A stretch of 64,000 bases of DNA from Olivibacter sitiensis DSM 17696 (lineage in GTDB: Bacteria; Bacteroidota; Bacteroidia; Sphingobacteriales; Sphingobacteriaceae), in assembly GCF_000427965.1 (NCBI RefSeq), contig NZ_ATZA01000003.1, positions 62,001 through 126,000 on the forward strand. Direction: 5' to 3'. Both the position numbers and the translations under genes were made by a program. Shown piece by piece: positions 1-8,475 of the stretch. The stretch's first letter is position 1; every line of letters starts with the position of its first letter. Under the pieces are notes generated by a model. The model did not search any database. It was not told the origin of the DNA and worked only from the letters and a program-made list of their open reading frames with translations.

Positions 1-1159
1 TGCCCTGTTCCTTTAGACGAACAAGGGCATTCTTCAGGCGAATGATATCGTGCGGATGCAGGCCCGAGCTCGGCTCATCCAGCACATAGACAATGTCCGT
101 AAGCGAACCATTGATATACTTTGCGATCTTAACGCGTTGCGCCTCTCCGCCAGAAAGTGTCCCCGATGCCCTACTAAGGGTAAGGTAGCCAAGACCAATA
201 TCAAGCAATGCCTTCAACCTCTTGCTTAGCTCCCGCTTAATGTCAACGGCCAAGGGAGCGTCTATCTCATCCACAAAGCCCAAAACTTCGTCCAAAGGCA
301 TTAAACATATATCCGAGATATTCTTGCCCATAATCTTGCATGAGCGGACGCGATCATTTACACGCGTTCCATTACAGGCAGGACATTCCTCCAGCGTCAT
401 CAACTCGGCCAAGCGCTTAGCGTGCCGCTTCCCTTCATCTTTGTTAATTATACTGCGTTGCATACGTGGAATCAATCCCTCATAAAGCGCAGTATGCGGC
501 CATTCGGATGGAGGATTCTTCAGCTTTTGTTGCGGAGCGTAGAGGAACAATTCCAGCTCTTGAGGTGAGTAGTCTTTTATCTTTTTATCAAGATCAAATA
601 GCCCGCTGTTGGCATAGCGTTTCCACCTCCAAAAACCAGCATGAAAGGTGGGGAAATCGATAGCCCCTTCATTTAGGCTTTTGTCAAAATCCACCAGCTT
701 CTTTACATGGATCTCGCTACGGAAACCCAGCCCATCACAAACGGGGCACTTACCATCTGGGTGATTAAAGGAAAATGTGTCCGAATAACCAATAAACGGC
801 TTACCTATCCTAGAGAAAAGCAGGCGCACGAAGGTGTAGATATCGGTATAGGTACCTACTGTAGAACGTACGTTGTCCCCTAATTTCTTTTGGTCTATGA
901 TAATGGTGACAGGTAGATTTTTGATGACGTCTACATGTGGACGACCATATTTGGGCAAGTAATGCTGTACAAAACTAGGGAAGGTCTCGTTTAGCTCGCG
1001 ACGGGACTCCGCAGCGATGGTATCAAATACCAGTGAAGATTTTCCAGAACCAGAAACCCCAGTTACTACCGTGAGTTTCGATTTGGGAATCGACACGCTA
1101 ACGTGTTTCAGGTTATTTTCTACCGCATTGATTACGATAATATCGTTATTTTCAGACAT
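1..1159 (-). CDS. UvrA-like ABC ATPase (class II, UvrA2 type), 3' part cut by window edge
   Basis: The reading frame opens at ATG 1159 and runs off the left edge (about 386 residues seen). It has a Walker A motif GVSGSGKSS at residues 34-42, a CPVC/CxGLG zinc-binding segment, an ABC signature LSGGEAQR and a DEPSSGLHP Walker B region. Canonical UvrA carries a long insert (UvrB-binding domain plus the start of the first zinc module) after the LRLLFxR segment. Here that segment joins almost directly to the FSFNxPxGxCPxCDGLG segment, so the UvrB-binding domain is absent. This is the class II UvrA layout, linked in some bacteria to drug resistance or accessory damage tolerance and not to core excision repair. 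The exact role is unknown. Confidence 0.9.
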   Translation of the reverse strand, partial: MSENNDIIVINAVENNLKHVSVSIPKSKLTVVTGVSGSGKSSLVFDTIAAESRRELNETFPSFVQHYLPKYGRPHVDVIKNLPVTIIIDQKKLGDNVRSTVGTYTDIYTFVRLLFSRIGKPFIGYSDTFSFNHPDGKCPVCDGLGFRSEIHVKKLVDFDKSLNEGAIDFPTFHAGFWRWKRYANSGLFDLDKKIKDYSPQELELFLYAPQQKLKNPPSEWPHTALYEGLIPRMQRSIINKDEGKRHAKRLAELMTLEECPACNGTRVNDRVRSCKIMGKNISDICLMPLDEVLGFVDEIDAPLAVDIKRELSKRLKALLDIGLGYLTLSRASGTLSGGEAQRVKIAKYINGSLTDIVYVLDEPSSGLHPHDIIRLKNALVRLKEQG

Positions 1160-1267
1160 GAAAGTGAACTTGTTAATTTGCGCGCTTACTAAGGCAACAA
1201 ATGTACCAATTCGACACAGAAAGCATCACTACAGACATAAAAACACACCTTAGGTATAAGTTATAAA

Positions 1268-1310
1268 CGAAAAATGGATGCCATTTTGTGGCATCCATTA
1301 CATTTTTAAC
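1268..1310 (-). terminator. Rho-independent terminator after the XRE regulator
   Basis: A perfect 10-bp inverted repeat (1273-1282 with 1290-1299) encloses a 7-nt loop. On the minus strand it is followed by a run of five T. It lies just downstream of the XRE regulator stop at 1323 and upstream of the UvrA-like start, so it separates the two genes. A T-rich stretch at 1302-1307 could let it act weakly on the plus strand too. Confidence 0.8.
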
Positions 1311-1322
1311 GAAGATGCAAAA

Positions 1323-1667
1323 TTAACTGGGCTTTGAATAAGTCTTACGCAACTCTTCATAAAGCTCAATAACCTTTTTCTGCAACTCGATCACCTCTTC
1401 ATTGCGCTCGTTCAATTTCTTAATAGCATCCTCCAAAGCGGTATTATACTGCTTTTGCTCTTCAGAGTCATTAAATGTCAACAGCTGTACAACGCTCATG
1501 TCAAAAAGCTTGGAAATCTGCTGTAAACGAGACAGATTGACATCCGTAATACCTGTCTCAATCTTTGAGAACGCAGGAATAGAAATATCAAGCTTCTTTG
1601 CTACATCTTCCTGACTCCATCCATTCTGGTGTCTTAACAACCTTATTTTTTTTCCTAAAGATTTCAT
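1323..1667 (-). CDS. XRE-family helix-turn-helix regulator with C-terminal coiled coil
   Basis: A 114-residue protein. Residues about 5-60 form a Cro/CI-type helix-turn-helix (G-W-S-Q-E-D-V-A-K-K-L recognition region, SKIETG motif). Residues about 75-110 are a charged heptad-like helix rich in Glu/Lys, probably a dimerisation coiled coil. Small solo XRE proteins of this shape are common in Bacteroidota and usually have unknown targets. It is monocistronic: a terminator follows, and 146 bp separates it from mpl. A possible promoter box (TATATTTG on the minus strand, 1797-1804) lies at the 3' edge of mpl. Confidence 0.85.
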   Translation of the reverse strand: MKSLGKKIRLLRHQNGWSQEDVAKKLDISIPAFSKIETGITDVNLSRLQQISKLFDMSVVQLLTFNDSEEQKQYNTALEDAIKKLNERNEEVIELQKKVIELYEELRKTYSKPS

Positions 1668-1813
1668 TAGAACAATAATTTGATTTGTGGGAATCGGTTA
1701 AAAGCTGCATAAGTCATGTAGGCAGCAATCAAAGATCCTAAGCGAAATAGTTTCTTAAAAGCCTTTCCTCGAATCCCGTCATTCTATTTCTTGAATCAAA
1801 TATAGTAATTATA

Positions 1814-3175
1814 TTAATTTTCAAAAAAATTATCTATATACTTAACAAAATTGACGCCACCAAAGTTACCTGAACTCATAAATAAGAGATTTTTATTGTG
1901 ATAATCAAGATTTCTTAGATATATCAACAAATCTTCTGCTGAGTTGAAAAACAACAAATCTTCTCTGTTAAAAGATTGCTTTAATATTAACGGATCTATA
2001 GGTTTTTTATTTTTTTGCTTAAGTGATTTTTCATCAATAAAAACGGCAGCCGTTTCGGCAGCAGCCATTGCATCTTTATATTGCGCCAAAAACTGATCGT
2101 CAAGGCTACTAAAAGTATGCAATTCCACCACGGCTATCAGTTCTTTATCTGGATACTGCTCGCTCAAGGCTTCTACGGATGCCCGCACTTTTGATGGCGA
2201 ATGCGCGAAATCCTTATAAACAATGCTGCCATCTTTATCCGCTACATATTCCAGGCGTCTAACTGCCCCATTGAAGGTTTTGATGGCATCGTAAAAATCG
2301 TCTCTGGTTATACCGAGCCATTCGCAAACCGTATAGGCCCCAGCTAAGTTCGACAAGTTGTGCCGACCGAATACCTGCAAGGGGATATCCCCCTGATTGG
2401 TCTGGAGATAGGTAACCCCCTTGTTGATGGTATAACTAGGCAAACGATAACCATGCGTATTGATCTTTGCGTTATTTTCGTTGACCAACTTCTGCACTTC
2501 TTTATCATCTTTGTTATATACCAATGTCCCTTTGGGAGATATACTTTGTATGAACAACCTGAACTGCTCCACGTAGTCGTCATAGGTAGGAAAAACATTG
2601 ATGTGGTCCCACGCTATACCGCTTATGAGTGCAATGTTTGCATGATAGAGCAAGAATTTGGGTCTTTTGTCTATCGGAGATGCCAAATACTCATCCCCTT
2701 CAACAATAATCAATGGCGCATCCTTCGTCAAGCGCACCATGGTATCAAACCCCTCCAGCTTGGCACCTACTAAGTAATCAAATTCCCTATTGAGCTTTTT
2801 GAGCACATGCATGATCATGGAAGTAATAGTTGTCTTACCATGACTTCCCGCTACGACTACCCTCAACTTATCTTGTGTTTGTTCATACACAAATTCAGGA
2901 TAGGAATAAATGCGCAAGTCCAATTCTTGGGCTTTCAACAATTCTGGATTATCTGCCTTGGCGTGCATCCCCAATACCACCGCATCGATGCTTTGGTCTA
3001 TAAGTTCCGGATGCCAACCTATTTCCTTTGGAAGAAGACCATACGCCTCCAGATTTGACTTGGAAGGTTCATAGATAAAGTCATCGGATCCTGTGACAAT
3101 GTAGCCTTTTTGAGCGAGGGCGATGGCTAAATTGTGCATAACAGCACCTCCTATGGCAATAAAGTGAACACGCAT
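1814..3175 (-). CDS. mpl: UDP-N-acetylmuramate:L-alanyl-gamma-D-glutamyl-meso-diaminopimelate ligase
   Basis: A 453-residue Mur-ligase family protein. It has an N-terminal Rossmann-like UDP-binding domain (IAIGGAVMHNLA), the ATP-binding loop GSHGKTT at residues 110-116, and the Mur signature regions EGDEY and HxxNLSNxxGA. Mpl joins recycled murein tripeptide to UDP-MurNAc, saving peptidoglycan fragments in the cytosol. The GGAxxHNxA N-terminus and the tripeptide-ligase-like length fit Mpl better than MurC. It lies 35 bp after prmA in a same-strand run (GlmU-like, tpiA, prmA, mpl) that is probably co-transcribed. Confidence 0.92.
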   Translation of the reverse strand: MRVHFIAIGGAVMHNLAIALAQKGYIVTGSDDFIYEPSKSNLEAYGLLPKEIGWHPELIDQSIDAVVLGMHAKADNPELLKAQELDLRIYSYPEFVYEQTQDKLRVVVAGSHGKTTITSMIMHVLKKLNREFDYLVGAKLEGFDTMVRLTKDAPLIIVEGDEYLASPIDKRPKFLLYHANIALISGIAWDHINVFPTYDDYVEQFRLFIQSISPKGTLVYNKDDKEVQKLVNENNAKINTHGYRLPSYTINKGVTYLQTNQGDIPLQVFGRHNLSNLAGAYTVCEWLGITRDDFYDAIKTFNGAVRRLEYVADKDGSIVYKDFAHSPSKVRASVEALSEQYPDKELIAVVELHTFSSLDDQFLAQYKDAMAAAETAAVFIDEKSLKQKNKKPIDPLILKQSFNREDLLFFNSAEDLLIYLRNLDYHNKNLLFMSSGNFGGVNFVKYIDNFFEN

Positions 3176-3210
3176 ATGCTATTCTTATATTATATAATTT
3201 GCTGTTTTGT

Positions 3211-4047
3211 TCAATATTTCACAAACTTTGCTGCCACCCAATTATCCTGCTCGCGATGTTCTTCATAAATCAAGTGCAGTGTCTCGGCTCTCTCTTTCAA
3301 TAAGTCCAGGTCTTCGCCAGCATAGAAACCGCTAAGGAACAGCCTTCCACCTGTTTTCAACACCTCAGAATACCTGTCCATTTGATCCAACAATATGTTT
3401 CGATTAATATTAGCCAAAACAACACCGAACTCCTCATATGGAATAGCTTCTTTGGACCCCTGTATCACTTCAATGCCAGAAACCCCGTTGAGCACTATAT
3501 TCTCCCTGGCGCTGGAAGTACATAATTCGTCATAGTCTATGGCCACTACCCTAAGAGCGCCCAATTTGGAGGCCAGAATAGCCAAAATACCTGTCCCACA
3601 TCCCATATCCAGCACGTTTTTACCCACTAAATCTTCCTCAAGCAGGTACCTCATCATCAATGAAGTAGTCTGATGGTGTCCTGTGCCAAAGGCCATCTTT
3701 GGATCTATCACAATCTCATAAGCATACTGAGGCTTTGGATCGTGAAAGGTAGCCCTCACATAGCAATCGCCAATCGCAAGTGGCTTAAAATTCCTTTCCC
3801 ACTCCTCGTTCCAGTTTTTGGGCGCAAGATCATGTACCTCGTACAGTACATGGAAGCCAGGATCTTGGTATAGTAAGAGTCCTTCCAACGAGGCAAGATC
3901 TAGATTATTCGAGGGGATATAGGCCTTGAAGCCTTCGGATGTATCTTCAAAGGTATCAAAACCCAATTGAGCTAAATCGTCTATTAATATATCCTTTTGC
4001 CACTCTTCCCCTCCCTGACATGTGAATACTACCTCGCTGTATTGCAT
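3211..4047 (-). CDS. prmA: Ribosomal protein L11 methyltransferase PrmA
   Basis: A 278-residue class I SAM-dependent methyltransferase. The PrmA-specific GTGHHQTT motif is at residues 121-128 and the SAM-binding DMGCGTG motif at 147-153, followed by an acidic residue for ribose binding (VAIDYDE). An NINR motif, the PrmA/HemK-type active-site loop, lies at about residue 215. The N-terminal about 100 residues match the L11-recognition domain. The enzyme trimethylates L11 of the 50S subunit. It sits between tpiA (26 bp upstream) and mpl (35 bp downstream), consistent with an operon. Confidence 0.93.
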   Translation of the reverse strand: MQYSEVVFTCQGGEEWQKDILIDDLAQLGFDTFEDTSEGFKAYIPSNNLDLASLEGLLLYQDPGFHVLYEVHDLAPKNWNEEWERNFKPLAIGDCYVRATFHDPKPQYAYEIVIDPKMAFGTGHHQTTSLMMRYLLEEDLVGKNVLDMGCGTGILAILASKLGALRVVAIDYDELCTSSARENIVLNGVSGIEVIQGSKEAIPYEEFGVVLANINRNILLDQMDRYSEVLKTGGRLFLSGFYAGEDLDLLKERAETLHLIYEEHREQDNWVAAKFVKY

Positions 4048-4073
4048 GCTTATAAAGATTTTCTCATTTATTT

Positions 4074-4838
4074 TTAGTTGAATACCTTTACGATATCAGT
4101 AAAATCCCTCGATTTCAACGAAGCCCCACCTATCAAACCGCCGTCAATATCGGCTTGGGAGAAAAGATCAGGCGCATTTTTTGGGTTGCAGCTGCCTCCA
4201 TACAATATAGTGGTATCATTTGCCAATGTCTCGTCGTATTTTTCTGCGACGCACTTACGGATATACGCGTGTACCTCTTGAGCCTGCTCAGGACTAGCAG
4301 TAAGCCCTGTACCTATAGCCCAAACCGGTTCGTAGGCCAAGACCACCTGAGCAAAAGCTTCGGCAGACAGATGAAAAACACCCTTTTGCAATTGCTCCCT
4401 AATTACCTCAAAATATTGCTCGGATTCTCTTTCTTCTTTCGTTTCGCCAACGCAATAGATCGGCTTCAATTGGAATTTTAAAGCCACGTCAATCTTTTGC
4501 GCCAGCACCTCATTAGTTTCACCGAAATAAGCCCTACGCTCGGAATGGCCTACTATGACATAACTGGCTCCAGTAGATTTGATCTGCTTGGCGGAGATCT
4601 CTCCTGTGTACGCTCCAGCTTCTTCTTGGTATAAGTTCTCTGCACCTACAGAAATCCTGTCAATACCTTTTGAAAGTTCTGCTAGTGCATAAAGGTGAAT
4701 GTAAGGACTGCAAACCACTACTTCTTGCTGACCATAAACTTCATCTTTTACCATATGGGCTATCTCGGAAAACAAACTAACACCTTCTTGGTAATCCAAG
4801 TTCATTTTCCAATTGCCTGCTACGATTTTTTTACGCAT
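4074..4838 (-). CDS. tpiA: Triosephosphate isomerase
   Basis: A 254-residue TIM-barrel enzyme of usual length. Catalytic residues are in place: Lys11 in GNWKMN, His98 in GHSERR, and Glu170 in AYEPVWAIGTG, which also begins the flexible loop 6. The phosphate-binding GGSxxPxN and GGLIGGASL segments are near the C-terminus. It interconverts dihydroxyacetone phosphate and glyceraldehyde 3-phosphate. It is 26 bp upstream of prmA and 118 bp downstream of the GlmU-like gene. Confidence 0.97.
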   Translation of the reverse strand: MRKKIVAGNWKMNLDYQEGVSLFSEIAHMVKDEVYGQQEVVVCSPYIHLYALAELSKGIDRISVGAENLYQEEAGAYTGEISAKQIKSTGASYVIVGHSERRAYFGETNEVLAQKIDVALKFQLKPIYCVGETKEERESEQYFEVIREQLQKGVFHLSAEAFAQVVLAYEPVWAIGTGLTASPEQAQEVHAYIRKCVAEKYDETLANDTTILYGGSCNPKNAPDLFSQADIDGGLIGGASLKSRDFTDIVKVFN

Positions 4839-4956
4839 CTTATAAAGTTAAAAGTTAAAAATAAAATCCTATAAAGTTCCAAGCCTGAAAGCCCCTGGCC
4901 ATGATTGTTCTTTCCTGAACGAACGGTAATTTACTGGCCAACAAACAAAGTCCCGA

Positions 4957-6147
4957 TCATCCTCTATACTTAACAGTAAGCCCAAAGACATACCGCAGTA
5001 TATTTTCCTCCGAAGTGTCAAATGTACGATTACGTCGTGCAAAAACCAATTTTGCCGTATCAATCATTTTCTCCAACTCATAGGTGGCACTATTCTCCTC
5101 ACCACCCCAAGTAAAATCGGGTACAAATTTGAGCGGAGTGCTCTGATTAAAAATACTTGCACCGACTCCCACTACGGTACCGGTATTGAATGCGGTATTG
5201 ATAGCACATTTGGCATGGTCCCCCATCAGCATCCCACAAAACTGCAGACCCGTGTTCCTATATCCCTCATCGTGGTAATCATACAACCTCACTTGCCTAT
5301 AATTGTTCTTTAGATTGGAATTGCTGGTGCCCGCACCCCAGTTGCACCATTCGCCAATGACTGCATTTCCCATATAACCTTCGTGCCCCTTGGAAGAGTT
5401 GCCCCATATCACGGAAGTATTCAGTTCGCCTCCCACCCTGCTTCCGGGGCCTACGGTCACGTTACTATAGATCTTCGCCCCCATCTTCACCTGTGAGCCT
5501 TCGCCTAACGCAAATGGCCCACGGATATACGCTCCTTCCCAGACCTCGCTGTTACGACCAAGATAGATGGGGCCCGTCTTGGTATTGAAGGTGGCACATT
5601 CGGCTACGGCCCCCTCTTCAACAAAAATTCTGTCACCTATTACCGTGTTACTACTACTTAGGCTCGCAGATGTTCTACCTCGAGTAAGTAGTTCAAAATC
5701 TTTCGCAATTTCTGCTCCATTTTGCAAAAATATAAATTCGGGAAAATGAATAATAGATAGCGGTTTTTTATAATGCTTGGCTTCAGTCCCTTTGGCTAGG
5801 TCCTCTACCACCTGATGGGCATTAACACCCTCCTCCGTATGTACCGCAATAAGAAGATCATGGTAATAGAGCGATTGGCCAGGACCTAATTCACGAACGG
5901 TATCACACAAGGCTGCATCGGGCAGCACATTGCCCCTAATGCAAATCGATTCGCCTCCATTTTGATGAAAAGGATATTTTCCTTGCAGGTATTCTGAAGT
6001 AACGACGAACACTTGCTCCCCCATCCATTTCACCCATTTTTCACGGATGGTAAGCGCTCCTATCCTCAAATCAGAAACTGGTCTGGTAAGTGCCAAAGGA
6101 TACAGGTGATTTCGCCAAGAGGCATTGTCATATAAGTAAATATGCAT
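4957..6147 (-). CDS. GlmU-like putative sugar nucleotidyltransferase with left-handed beta-helix
   Basis: 396 residues from ATG 6147; a GTG nine bases upstream would add three residues, but the family normally begins MHI. The N-terminal region resembles a nucleotidyltransferase fold (LTRPVSDLRIGALTIREKW), as in the Bacteroidota GlmU-like family. The C-terminal half (from about residue 190) has hexapeptide repeats of a left-handed beta-helix acyl- or nucleotidyltransferase (IYLGRNSEVWEGAYIRGPF region, VGPGSRVGGE). The classical GlmU pyrophosphorylase motif GxGTRM is absent, so the true reaction is uncertain. A role in sugar-nucleotide or cell-wall precursor supply is an inference from family and from the neighbouring mpl. 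Confidence 0.82.
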   Translation of the reverse strand: MHIYLYDNASWRNHLYPLALTRPVSDLRIGALTIREKWVKWMGEQVFVVTSEYLQGKYPFHQNGGESICIRGNVLPDAALCDTVRELGPGQSLYYHDLLIAVHTEEGVNAHQVVEDLAKGTEAKHYKKPLSIIHFPEFIFLQNGAEIAKDFELLTRGRTSASLSSSNTVIGDRIFVEEGAVAECATFNTKTGPIYLGRNSEVWEGAYIRGPFALGEGSQVKMGAKIYSNVTVGPGSRVGGELNTSVIWGNSSKGHEGYMGNAVIGEWCNWGAGTSNSNLKNNYRQVRLYDYHDEGYRNTGLQFCGMLMGDHAKCAINTAFNTGTVVGVGASIFNQSTPLKFVPDFTWGGEENSATYELEKMIDTAKLVFARRNRTFDTSEENILRYVFGLTVKYRG

Positions 6148-6163
6148 AGGATTCACTAATTTA

Positions 6164-6194
6164 CAAACTTAGATAAATTGCTTTTATATCCAAT
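6164..6194 (-). promoter_or_regulatory. Candidate Bacteroidota promoter for the GlmU-like/tpiA/prmA/mpl run
   Basis: On the minus strand a -7 box TAAGTTTG (6171-6164) fits TAnnTTTG exactly. ATTG at 6194-6191, one base off the TTTG -33 box, stands 19 bases upstream. The -7 box ends 16 bases before ATG 6147, so the leader would be very short. Confidence 0.45.
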
Positions 6195-6300
6195 TTAATT
6201 GAGTTGCAAAAAAGCAATTTATCGGTCTCTCCTGCCATGGAAAACTTTTTATAGAGGAAATTTATAGATTTCTCCTCTCCCGTTTCAACAGAATATCATA

Positions 6301-6334
6301 AAAATAAAAAAGTCTCGGCATATATGCCAAGACT
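6301..6334 (-). terminator. Rho-independent terminator of rpmE2
   Basis: A 10-bp stem with one mismatch (6311-6320 with 6325-6334) and a 4-nt loop. On the minus strand it is followed by an A/T tract with six consecutive T. It lies 27 bp after the rpmE2 stop. Confidence 0.85.
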
Positions 6335-6360
6335 CCACATTATCTTATAAAAATTTCCTC

Positions 6361-6606
6361 TTATTTGCTATAGCGGCTACGGAATTTGTCGATACGTCCT
6401 GCCGTATCTACCAATTTCATTTTACCTGTATAGAAAGGGTGTGAGGTATGTGAAATTTCCAATTTCACTAAGGGATATTCTTTACCATCTTCCCAAGTAA
6501 CTGTTTCTTTGGTATCAATGCATGATTTGGTTATGAAAGCATAGTCATTTGACATATCCTTAAACACTACTAACCTATAGTTTGATGGATGCAAATCTTT
6601 TTTCAT
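6361..6606 (-). CDS. rpmE2: 50S ribosomal protein L31, type B
   Basis: An 81-residue protein of typical type B L31 length. It starts [11 protein letters not shown] and carries the conserved [12 protein letters not shown] and [12 protein letters not shown] segments. The cysteine quartet of type A (zinc-binding) L31 is absent, so this is the zinc-independent form, which is the usual L31 in Bacteroidota. It stands alone between a consensus promoter at 6694-6724 and a terminator at 6301-6334. Confidence 0.97.
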   Translation of the reverse strand: MKKDLHPSNYRLVVFKDMSNDYAFITKSCIDTKETVTWEDGKEYPLVKLEISHTSHPFYTGKMKLVDTAGRIDKFRSRYSK

Positions 6607-6908
6607 TTCGTATTTCGTATTTTGTGTATTCTTATTTCATCAAAAAAGACACGTCATTTATTATAGAGAAAAACACGTCTTCATTTGAGGTCGCAAAGAT
6701 AAACTTTATATCTTTTTGTTCAAAATTATTTTGCTTTGTTTTTTTCATAAGTGGATATGCCCATGAATCTGAAAAACAGAGGCGCGCTAAGGATAATTGC
6801 TTCATTTTATTGAAAAACCTAGAGACGACATATAAGGATAAGGACATTCAGTTATAAAAGATAAAACCTGTGGAAATACTTCTTGAAAAGTGATAACTTT
6901 CCTTAAAA
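6607..6908. other. Non-coding interval with the rpmE2 leader and promoter
   Basis: About 300 bp of AT-rich sequence between rpmE2 and the lipoprotein gene. It contains the rpmE2 promoter and about 80 nt of its 5' leader. No coding sequence with family-like features was found in either strand. Confidence 0.6.
6694..6724 (-). promoter_or_regulatory. Bacteroidota sigma-A (RpoD-type) promoter of rpmE2
   Basis: On the minus strand a TTTG -33 box (6724-6721) is followed after exactly 19 bases by TATCTTTG (6701-6694), a perfect match to the TAnnTTTG -7 consensus. Transcription would begin near 6687, giving a leader of about 80 nt before the rpmE2 ATG at 6606. Confidence 0.8.
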
Positions 6909-7328
6909 TCAATCAACCACCAGTTCCCTCTCGCCAGATACGAGTTGGATATGGCAACAATCGAACGTGATGACGTATGGGCTTGTCACCACCTCGCGGC
7001 CGTCTATGTATCCAAAGAATATCAAGGAGGTATTACTATCCTTGGGAAAGCGCTGGTCATCGGCATCGGAAGCAACGGGATAGCTGCCAAATTGCCTAAA
7101 CATGCTCCATTCCTGCGCAACATATGCACGCGTTACATCCTCACCACCAGGCATTCTCACTACCTTGAAATCATCCAAGGCGACCGGTGAACCAGCGGCA
7201 TCAGTCAGCTTGACCGAAATAGTCCGAAACTCCATGGTGCACATTTTGCCGTCACAGTTTCTCTCTGCCTTGGTGCAACCTGCCATGGCCAAACCTAAGC
7301 ACAACCATAGAATTAATCTATTTCCCAT
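6909..7328 (-). CDS. Hypothetical lipoprotein
   Basis: 139 residues. The N-terminus is a lipoprotein signal with lipobox AMAGC (Cys at residue 18). The mature part has five further cysteines, including CDGKMC soon after the lipobox and a CC pair near the end, suggesting disulfides in the periplasm. The family is not recognised; small lipoproteins of this kind with a DGREVVTSPYVITFDCCH-like end occur in Bacteroidota with no known role. Confidence 0.75.
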   Translation of the reverse strand: MGNRLILWLCLGLAMAGCTKAERNCDGKMCTMEFRTISVKLTDAAGSPVALDDFKVVRMPGGEDVTRAYVAQEWSMFRQFGSYPVASDADDQRFPKDSNTSLIFFGYIDGREVVTSPYVITFDCCHIQLVSGERELVVD

Positions 7329-7427
7329 TATAAATCAGTGAGTTCCATTTAAAGGATAACGAGTGAAATACCCCGTTCGCTACATAGCGGCACGAATAAA
7401 GCATGGTGGCTATAGAACTAAACCATT

Positions 7428-7586
7428 CTATTTTGAGAAGCTGACCGGAATAGAGTCTATTACATATAAAATATTCCCTTCCTGTTGCCTAGCATATAAA
7501 CTAGAGAAAGTACCTAAAAGAAAAAGCAGCAATAAGCCGATTTTTAGATGATTCACTTGATGAGTGAAAAGGGATAAGCGGTTCAT
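7428..7586 (-). pseudogene. Possible truncated secreted-protein remnant
   Basis: A 52-codon frame starting MNRLSLF, with a hydrophobic signal-like segment (GLLLLFLLGTFSSLYA) followed by only about 20 mature residues containing ILYVIDSIPV. That last motif resembles the xxYVIDGxPV strand found near the start of Bacteroidota TonB-plug-like or related secreted proteins. The frame then stops at once; another frame stays open to the next gene but does not resemble the family. It may be a decayed gene or a chance frame. The 7329-7697 interval has no better candidate. Confidence 0.3.
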
Positions 7587-7697
7587 GTGGGTTTTCAAAT
7601 ATGACAAAAAGGATTTCTGCATAAAAATACGGATAATCCACTTAAAATCATATAACTTTAGCCTGAATAATATCAACTTTCTCCAACACAGCGACTA

Positions 7698-7880
7698 ATG
7701 ATGAAACTACTGATAGGTTTTATTTCGCTATGCCTAGGCACTTATTTAATGGGCTATGCGTACACCACACCAATGAAGGTTTACTATATGAATACGATTG
7801 TGTTCATAATAGGTTCCGTGCTTGCTATTGTGCCTATTGTTTATCTGTTTATCAAGGTAATGCGGAAGCTTTTTAATTAA
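7698..7880 (+). CDS. Small two-helix membrane protein
   Basis: 60 residues with two predicted transmembrane segments (about 4-22 and 32-53) and a basic tail (KVMRKLF). It has no recognisable family. Its short size leaves some doubt, but the composition is clearly that of a membrane peptide and it is not antisense to any other gene. Confidence 0.5.
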   Translation: MMKLLIGFISLCLGTYLMGYAYTTPMKVYYMNTIVFIIGSVLAIVPIVYLFIKVMRKLFN

Positions 7881-7967
7881 GACCCCTAATCACGATAAAA
7901 CAGCAAACAATAATGGGGCAGTATTTATCTGTAGGCTGTTAACAATCTTGCTACCAAAAAAAATCGC

Positions 7968-7975
7968 TACCTTTA
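7968..7975 (+). promoter_or_regulatory. Near-consensus -7 box five bases before the NUDIX gene ATG
   Basis: TACCTTTA differs from TAnnTTTG only in the last base. It ends exactly five bases before ATG 7981, which would give a leaderless or nearly leaderless transcript. A CTTG lies 17 bases upstream as a possible -33 element. Confidence 0.4.
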
Positions 7976-7980
7976 ATCGT

Positions 7981-8379
7981 ATGATACATGAGGTAACCTG
8001 CGCCATCATCCAAAAGGACGATAAGATATTGATCTGCCAGCGCTCTAAGCAGATGAAACTGCCACTCAAATGGGAATTTCCGGGAGGCAAGGTAGAGCCA
8101 AGCGAGTCGTACGAAGACTGCCTACTGCGCGAAATCTTCGAAGAGCTGGCCATCCGCGTCAGCGTACTGCGTCGGTTGACCGTGGTGGAACATCATTATG
8201 CCGGCTTTTCGATACGCCTCCACCCTTTCGTATGCCAATATGAGGATGGTGAGCTGCTCGCTGCCGAACACGCACAGACCGTCTGGGTACCCAAGGAAAA
8301 ACTGATGGACTATGACTGGGCCGAGGCCGACATACCCGTCGTGCGCGAACTGATCGTGGCAACGGACGCTTATTGGTAA
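7981..8379 (+). CDS. NUDIX hydrolase, MutT/8-oxo-dGTP diphosphatase-like
   Basis: 132 residues from ATG 7981. The Nudix box runs from Gly36 to Ile58 with the catalytic REIFEE core at residues 50-55. The usual glycine near the end of the box is alanine (Ala57). The N-terminal VTCAIIQKDDKILICQRS and WEFPGGK match MutT-like (8-oxo-dGTP or (d)CTP) hydrolases, and LKWEFPGG is typical of the 8-oxo-dGTP group. It would hydrolyse oxidised nucleotides in the cytosol. It converges on the AraC gene at 8476. Confidence 0.88.
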   Translation: MIHEVTCAIIQKDDKILICQRSKQMKLPLKWEFPGGKVEPSESYEDCLLREIFEELAIRVSVLRRLTVVEHHYAGFSIRLHPFVCQYEDGELLAAEHAQTVWVPKEKLMDYDWAEADIPVVRELIVATDAYW

Positions 8380-8475
8380 CATTGCAACAGAACATGCTGA
8401 ACATGCAATTGTTGAAGCTCCATGGCTATGAACTGAGATAGAAAAACGGATAGCCTAATAAAAAGCTATCAACTC

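Noticed and set aside
8440-8475. Terminator between the NUDIX and AraC genes
   Set aside because: Only a 6-bp GATAGC/GCTATC stem with an A-rich loop and no T tract; too weak to support.
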